This document shows, one piece after another, positions 56,590 to 62,000 of a DNA stretch of 62,000 bases; position 1 is the stretch's first letter; each line of letters begins with the position of its first letter. The position numbers were made by a program, and so were the translations under genes. The stretch is from Hydractinia symbiolongicarpus (taxonomy: Eukaryota > Cnidaria > Hydrozoa > Anthoathecata > Hydractiniidae). Location: NCBI RefSeq assembly GCF_029227915.1, contig NC_079885.1, positions 9,785,001 to 9,847,000 on the forward strand, written 5' to 3'. The notes below the pieces were generated by a model. It ran no database searches, had not been told where the DNA came from, and saw nothing but the letters and a program-made list of their open reading frames with translations.

Positions 56590-59232
56590 ACACGGTTAAA
56601 TCTACCGTCGTAAAAAGTGATGCATTCGCGACCCATGCTTCCGTGAATTGAAAATATAAGTGGCGTGAAACTGTCATTATCAACACTCAAAATTCTACAA
56701 TTGTAATTTCTTTTCTTCTCGTTCTCGTTTGAAATGAAAGATTGCTGTAAAGTTTGGTTGCTGTACCTCGAGGCAGTGAGGTCAAAACGTCAAAAAATGC
56801 CTGTTGGCTGTTTATCCAAAAATCACGAGCACGAATGTCCGGTCTACAACCATCACCGGTCTTTACACTCTTTAAATCGAAACGTTTTCCAGTCAGCGGT
56901 ACCAAGTTCGGTTCCAACTATACGTCATGATAAACATCCTTGAGTAACTTTGATGTGAGGTCACGAATGTCGTTGTCACGTCTCGTAACAAAACCACCCA
57001 TCTTACACTTTTATTTTATAAATACAATCCTGTGTTGCAGAAAAATGCTTTTCTAGATTAAAACCAACTTGTATCGTGCATGATGTCTAACTCTTTGGAA
57101 TAATGAAAATGCTGTGTCAACGTCAAATCGAGCCTCACAAACGCAACTGCTGGGTAAGTTGGGAATGCTCAACGCATCGCATCCCAAAACTCTTGCTTGT
57201 TGAAATAAAGGCCTTGCTCAGTGATTGGCAATACATTGAGCCAATCGGAGACTCTTTTTTGTTGGTTGATCTCGTTTACCTTAACTTGCTTCACCGTCAA
57301 GTTATTTCTGCATAGGGCCAGATTCTCTTTCTGGATATCCAATTTGTGCTTTAGATGTTTTTGTTTTTGCAACATTGTAGATACCGTTAATGTCTTGCTT
57401 TTGATAGAGTCGACAAGACATTTTGTGATCATTCTCGAGTTGTTAAATTGTACTTGTGCGTCGTCAGGAAAAATCGTGAGATTCAATCCTCCAAGTCGTG
57501 TGGGAAGTGATAGCAACAGCCTTTCATTTTTGGAGCATAGATGACCACCAGTTATCGCAGGTATGAATTCGTTTCTGACGACTGTCTCTATCGGTTGAAG
57601 TAAATGTTTGATGTCAGGAACGGTCAGGAGAAGAACTGTCAATTGAGCTTTAAAACCAGTTACAAACGCACAATAAGATGATTGAGGTTCTAGTTCAGCA
57701 ATCTTTGATAGAAATTTTAGCTGTTCAACTAAACTTGCAACTTTGCTGTAAATATTTTCGATCTTGTAAGACTGACTACCAATGACTGCACTGAGATGAC
57801 GTTGACTGTCATCGATGTTACCAAAATATTTGAATCTGCAAAGATTTGCTCAGCGTTAAGTAGATACTCTTGTTTCACAATTAGATGGGATTTAGTCGCT
57901 TTCATGAAGTAGCCGTATTTCGGACCGATGTCAACAATTTTCGACCAAAATTCTTTAATTTTCTAAAGTTTCCCAGCAACAGTAAAATCATCAGCGTATG
58001 CAACCTCTTTCAGGGTGTGGTCATTCGAATATATATTGTTGAAAAGTGCTTTCAACAAATGGTATGATTCCAATAGCATACGAAGCCATCGACATCGTAT
58101 CGCCCTGTGTGGTGCCTTCCCTCGAAAGAATCTCCTTTCCGCCTATAAACGTGCAGGTACAGCATAACAGTTGTTGATGAACGTAGCAATCATTGGGCAT
58201 AACTTTGAAATGTTATGCAGCATTACCTTTCTATTAATTGAGTTAAAGGCATTCTCAGCATCGATTAGAAGAACAGCCTCAGTATCATCGTTGTCGAAAA
58301 TTTCATGCATCGCATGGACGGCTGCTTCAACACCAGCATTTTGATCAGCACAAACTTGTAACGAACCTGCTGCTTTAAGTACGTCATTTCTAGATATGTT
58401 CATCACAATCTTCCCAACTATTCTACAAAGCACCTCACCTACACCAACAGGATTTTTGTTTAACGGTATTGGGCGGCAAGCAGCAAAGCTTCAAGCGGAG
58501 ATTTATGAGATTCTGGAATAGATTCAATACACAGCTTCTTCGTTAACTCGGCTATGGCTTTACGTAGATCAGGATTGGTTCAAATGTAGACGAGCAAAGT
58601 ATACGTCTCCATCCGTCAGCATCCAAACCTGACGGACCAGAACCACTTTTGGTATACGTGGCAGCTTTCATGATATCAAAAACAATATCATGTATTCGCT
58701 GTGATGGTTGATCTATTAACGTATCTTCGCTAAGATTCCCCTGATCTGGATGTTTTTGTTCCAATAATAATAATAATGTCTCGTCGTTAAGTGGAAGGAT
58801 ACCTTGCGTCATGTTGTCAATTAATAATCGCAAAGCACTGTTCATATATCCCTTCTGCATGAACAATCGAAACTTTTTCGAAATAGACGAAATATCAATT
58901 TTCGGATTTGGTGGTTGAAGTCTTTCTTGAATAGCGACAGCTTCATCAAAAAGTTCTAACAATTCGCCATTCTCCCATAGTGTCAAGCGCCGTTCTAAAG
59001 CTTTTGTATGGTCTTTTGATTTCGACTTCTTGCTGGGTTTTTGTAACAACAATGAAGGCATTACATGAAGTGAACTTTTAACGAAATAGGTTTCATCGCC
59101 GAATTGTCGATCCAGAGATTTATAAGACGTCTCATTTCTTGAATAAACGATTTTCCAGCCCCACCAGAAGGTAGTAAAAACAAGTTCTGGTGATATTGCG
59201 TTTAACGTTATTTGTGGATCTGTTGCGTCCAT
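56590..59232 (-). pseudogene. Decayed retroelement: reverse transcriptase plus nuclease-like tail
   Basis: Minus-strand fragments of one protein follow in order. 59232-58552 is the N-terminal region (KPSKKSKSKDHTKALERRLT; GSGPSGLDADGWRRIL). 58433-58143 carries the RT palm ([19 protein letters not shown]). Near 58125-58080 is GTTQGD, and near 58005-57975 is YADDFTVAGK, followed at once by an in-frame TAG. 57642-57169 holds LPTRLGGLNL, FNNSRMITK and VSDWLNVLP. 56917-56687 holds DIRARDFW and QQAFFDV. 56686-56590 holds DSFTPLIFSIHGSMGRECIT. Several frameshifts, a small deletion at RPIPLNKNP(V)GVGEV and stops separate them, so it is dead. The last two blocks look like a restriction-like nuclease module. 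I recognise the architecture as common in cnidarian genomes but cannot assign a clade. Confidence 0.8.
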
Positions 59233-59338
59233 CTCGTTTTAATAGCGAAAATAACTGACTGAAATTTTGGCGATGCTGTATTACGCTAGTGAAATTAAAC
59301 CTTTGAGAAAAAAGTTATTCTGGAAAATTTGTCACGGT

Positions 59339-59405
59339 TTAACACCCGTGTCTAAATTAGCGCCCGTCTTAAAAAGGCACCCGTCTTAAATAAGCGCCCC
59401 TCTTT
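59339..59405. repeat. Degenerate ~18-bp GCGCCCGTCTTAAA tandem repeat
   Basis: Four imperfect units contain (A/C)(A/G)C(A/G)CCCGT(G/C)T(C/T)(T)AAA. The array lies between the decayed retroelement and the pogo-like MITE. Confidence 0.6.
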
Positions 59406-59670
59406 ACTATATAAATAGTTTTCGGATGTTAACAAGCAACAAACGCGCAACAGAAATACCTATAAAAGAAAAAAACTTTGGCAACACTAAAGCTTTTGCG
59501 CTCCTAAAAAGACTTTTTTTCTTTAACGACATCAGTGTGTTTTGCAGTGATTACAATGCCAATTTCTTCTCACCTCTTTTTCCAACGACTATTTTATTAC
59601 ATCAAAAGCACAAATAATATGTTCCACGAAAACCTTGGGTCCTTAGAAGTAATTAAAGAGGACAGAAATA

Positions 59671-59822
59671 CAGTGGAATCTCTCTATCTCGACTAATATT
59701 TATCTCGAACTACTCTCTATCTCAGACTAAAGTCTCGGTCCCTTTGTGGTCAGCCTAAGGTATTTTTCTTTCCCTATCTCGAACAAATTTTTTGGTCCCT
59801 TCGAGATAGAGAGATCCCACTG
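59671..59822. mobile_element. 152-bp pogo/Tigger-like MITE with TA duplication
   Basis: It starts TA, then CAGTGGAATCTCTCTATCTC and GA. It ends TTCGAGATAGAGAGATCCCA and CTG, then TA. CAGTGGNACCTCTCTAT.TCGA ends with a TA target duplication are typical of pogo/Tigger-type Tc1-mariner elements. No transposase is present. Confidence 0.85.
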
Positions 59823-61319
59823 TATATCTATCCTCACAGATTGACTTAGGGATTGAAAAGTGTATGCATCAAACAAATTTAAGTAACGTCATCGAGTACT
59901 CGTGTGAAGCGTGTGGGCGACAAGGCAGTTCAAATTATTTTTTTCTTTTCAAACGGCATACCGGAAAAGTATGACCCGGGATTTAAAAGGGTGGGATGCG
60001 GGACGCAGGCTAAATTTTTTTAATAGAAATATTCTTAAGACCAGAATAATATCTCGGTATTTGGGTAAGGTGAGACAAGGTGTTCCATTCGGAGTAAGCA
60101 TATTTTGCTATATGCCTCTACAGACTTTAGCTTCGTATGTCTACTTCAAAATATAAATGAATGCGCCCAATGTTTCTTTTAAATGTAGTTGATATTCATG
60201 TGAGAACTTTTCAAAACTAAAAAGATTTTTCCTACCATCGAGTATTTATTATTAATTATCCTGGATTCGAAGAAAGTATATTTTTCTAAAAATGGTAAGT
60301 CAAGATCATACCTAACAAGCCACGGAAAGTCGGCAATTTTGTTTTCACAAAAGTACAGAAGAACATCAAAAGTATCGACAAGGGTGAGTTCACAAACAAA
60401 AAATTGCGCGTGTTTTTAGTGAATTTAGAATAACTTCCACCATTTTTACTTTTAGTGCACATTTCTTGGCACTCTCGTATCATTTTTCTTTTCAGGAATA
60501 AACCTGAAAATATAAACCTGAATATTGCACAACACAAATTTTTGTGGAAGTTTTTTGCTATTATTCTCGCCTTGCCATATTTACGTTGCAGCGTTCTAGT
60601 CTCTGTAATAAATTAAATTAAAAAACCTCCCCTGCGTCCCGGGTCCCAGCTTCTACGGTCCATGGATCGCCATTTTTCTTGTGTACCATCCCCCAAAAAT
60701 TGTATAAATAATGAAGTTATTTATAGTAACTTTTTGATTTTCAATTCACTCATTGGGCGTTAGTTTTGCTCGGTGTCATACGAGAGGAAAGTTTTATTTA
60801 TTAATAATTATTTTCAAAATAAATAGAGATATACATAAATTTTTTTTACCATTGAAAATAAATAAAGCAGTTTTAAGACCGGCTTAAAAAACTTGAGGCA
60901 ATCTACCTGTCATAAAGCTGACATAAACTATTCGTACAAATTTTCGCGCGTTTGCGCATTTATGAGAATTGTTCCGCGCAACTTGAGTATCAGTTTTGGA
61001 CAACACTTTGTCGAAGGCGTGATTTGGTCTGAATATGTATTTTAAACATAAGTTAATCTAGAGGTAAGTTCATTACCTATATACTTTCAAAGACTTCCAG
61101 AGACAAAAAATTCGAAAATGAACAGAATTTATCTAATAAGCATGCGCGAAAATTACTACACGCGAATATTCTTAGAGTTTCTTCAAAAAACCACAAAAAC
61201 AAAGTATTATGTGAAATAACTTTGCGCGGAAAGAGCTTACACGAAAAATTTGCGCAAAACCAGTACGAATTAGGTTTTTTGTCCTGTCCTGATAAAAAAA
61301 ATCTTAAATTAACTTCCAA
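59823..61319. other. Intergenic spacer and probable 3' UTR of the NHL gene
   Basis: No gene is recognised. On the minus strand the first AATAAA noticed after the NHL stop is at 60798-60793, so 60.79-61.32 kb may be its 3' UTR. Short ORFs such as 59911-60156 (+) and 60286-60537 (-) lack domains. Confidence 0.4.
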
Positions 61320-62000
61320 TTAGGCAAAATGCTGTATTCTGCAATTTAAACTATCAGTAACAAATAAATCCCCGTTTGGCAAAATAGTCAAACTTTTTGG
61401 GCTATGAAAACAACCATCTTTGACACCAGGCCCCCCTATTGTGTGCAGCCAGTCCCCATTTTTATCAAAAACTTGGATGTGATGTAAACCTTGATCCACA
61501 ACAAAGACACGCCCATGCTCGTCTACATCAATACCAGACGGATATATAAAACAGCCTTTTTCGGTACCGTAACTTCCAAAACTAAACAGAAATTTACCAT
61601 CGATTGTTAAAACTTGCACTCTAGAATTCGCGGTATCGGAAACTAACAGTCTTTGGTTGAATTCATCCCAGCATACAAACTGCGGAGCACAGAACTCCGC
61701 TGATTGGTTACCCTCCCTACCAATGAGAGCTTGTATTTCACCTTCTTTATTACACACATAAAGCGTACCACATTCGCTATCGACGACGATAATTAAACCG
61801 TCATTTGTGACGCATATGCCGGCTAAAGTGTCGGATTTTAATAGTTTCATTTTTGGTGCAAATAGTCCATCGCATTTCTGTCCATGTTTATTTAATGCAT
61901 GTATACACTTATTTGTTGGGTCGGTCACCAAAATGGTATTTGAAGGTTTATGAACAGTCACATCAAATACAGAAGCGAAATAACGCTCTTTCGTTGTGTT
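61320..62000 (-). CDS. NHL-repeat protein, C-terminal part (TRIM-NHL-like), cut by window edge
   Basis: The frame is open from the right window edge (residues read TTKERYFASVFDVTVHKPSN) to TAA at 61322-61320, about 226 codons. The apparent start at 61961 is GTG inside this frame, so the true start lies outside the window. The sequence is a chain of NHL beta-propeller blades, each with the pattern hydrophobic-VSDT-N-R-VQV-F: LLVSDTANSRVQVLTIDGKF, FGSYGTEKGCFIYPSGIDVD, VFVVDQGLHHIQVFDKNG, and a last blade DLFVTDSLNCRIQHF. Such propellers bind RNA or protein in TRIM2/3/32/71-type E3 ligases. No RING, B-box or coiled coil is visible because the N-terminal part is missing, so membership in the TRIM family is inferred. 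Confidence 0.85.
   Translation of the reverse strand, partial: NTTKERYFASVFDVTVHKPSNTILVTDPTNKCIHALNKHGQKCDGLFAPKMKLLKSDTLAGICVTNDGLIIVVDSECGTLYVCNKEGEIQALIGREGNQSAEFCAPQFVCWDEFNQRLLVSDTANSRVQVLTIDGKFLFSFGSYGTEKGCFIYPSGIDVDEHGRVFVVDQGLHHIQVFDKNGDWLHTIGGPGVKDGCFHSPKSLTILPNGDLFVTDSLNCRIQHFA

Noticed and set aside
61961-61961. Start of the NHL protein at 61961
   Set aside because: The codon is GTG and the frame stays open to the window edge with NHL-like sequence, so the gene begins outside the window.

Overview
The window is AT-rich eukaryotic nuclear DNA from an animal. It shows GT/AG introns, many miniature transposons and tRNA-derived, LINE-type and Helitron-type repeats. The host genes are metazoan (CEP192/Spd-2, AIFM2/FSP1, a TRIM-NHL-like protein). 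The two reverse-transcriptase families resemble those I associate with cnidarian genomes, so a cnidarian, perhaps a hydrozoan, is the best guess. That placement is inference, not proof.

Layout. 1-19.2 kb is accessory DNA with no convincing host gene. It holds a 34-bp satellite (878-1373), a TIR-bounded minisatellite element (5759-6331), several MITEs (9770-10177, 10192-10280, 14467-14581), short Helitron-like elements (7710-7795, 14700-14841), a Ty3/gypsy-type integrase tail (12860-13149) and a 5'-truncated LINE with an open RT frame (16182-17640). The LINE lies between inverted repeats at 15.80 and 18.81 kb.

19510-48656 (+) is one large gene that I assembled from raw splice sites: the centrosome scaffold CEP192/Spd-2. 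It has 36 coding exons whose phases all agree and whose lengths sum to 6,879 nt (2,292 aa plus stop). Its introns carry a SINE, a mini-Helitron and several TIR elements. Two consecutive 60-nt exons (34788-34847, 34958-35017) arose by tandem duplication.

50592-55050 (+) is AIFM2/FSP1, a flavin oxidoreductase that recycles CoQ/vitamin K and suppresses ferroptosis in mammals. It has six exons and encodes 363 aa. It lacks the N-terminal glycine that is myristoylated in the vertebrate protein.

56590-59232 (-) is a decayed reverse transcriptase with a nuclease-like tail, followed by a pogo-like MITE (59671-59822). At the right edge, 61320-62000 (-) is the C-terminal part of an NHL beta-propeller protein that runs off the window.

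The three host genes have no evident functional link. The window is ordinary animal gene order in a repeat-rich setting. I found no clear new multi-gene system. The most interesting items are the exon duplication in CEP192, the non-myristoylated FSP1, the mini-Helitron family and the TIR-bounded minisatellite.
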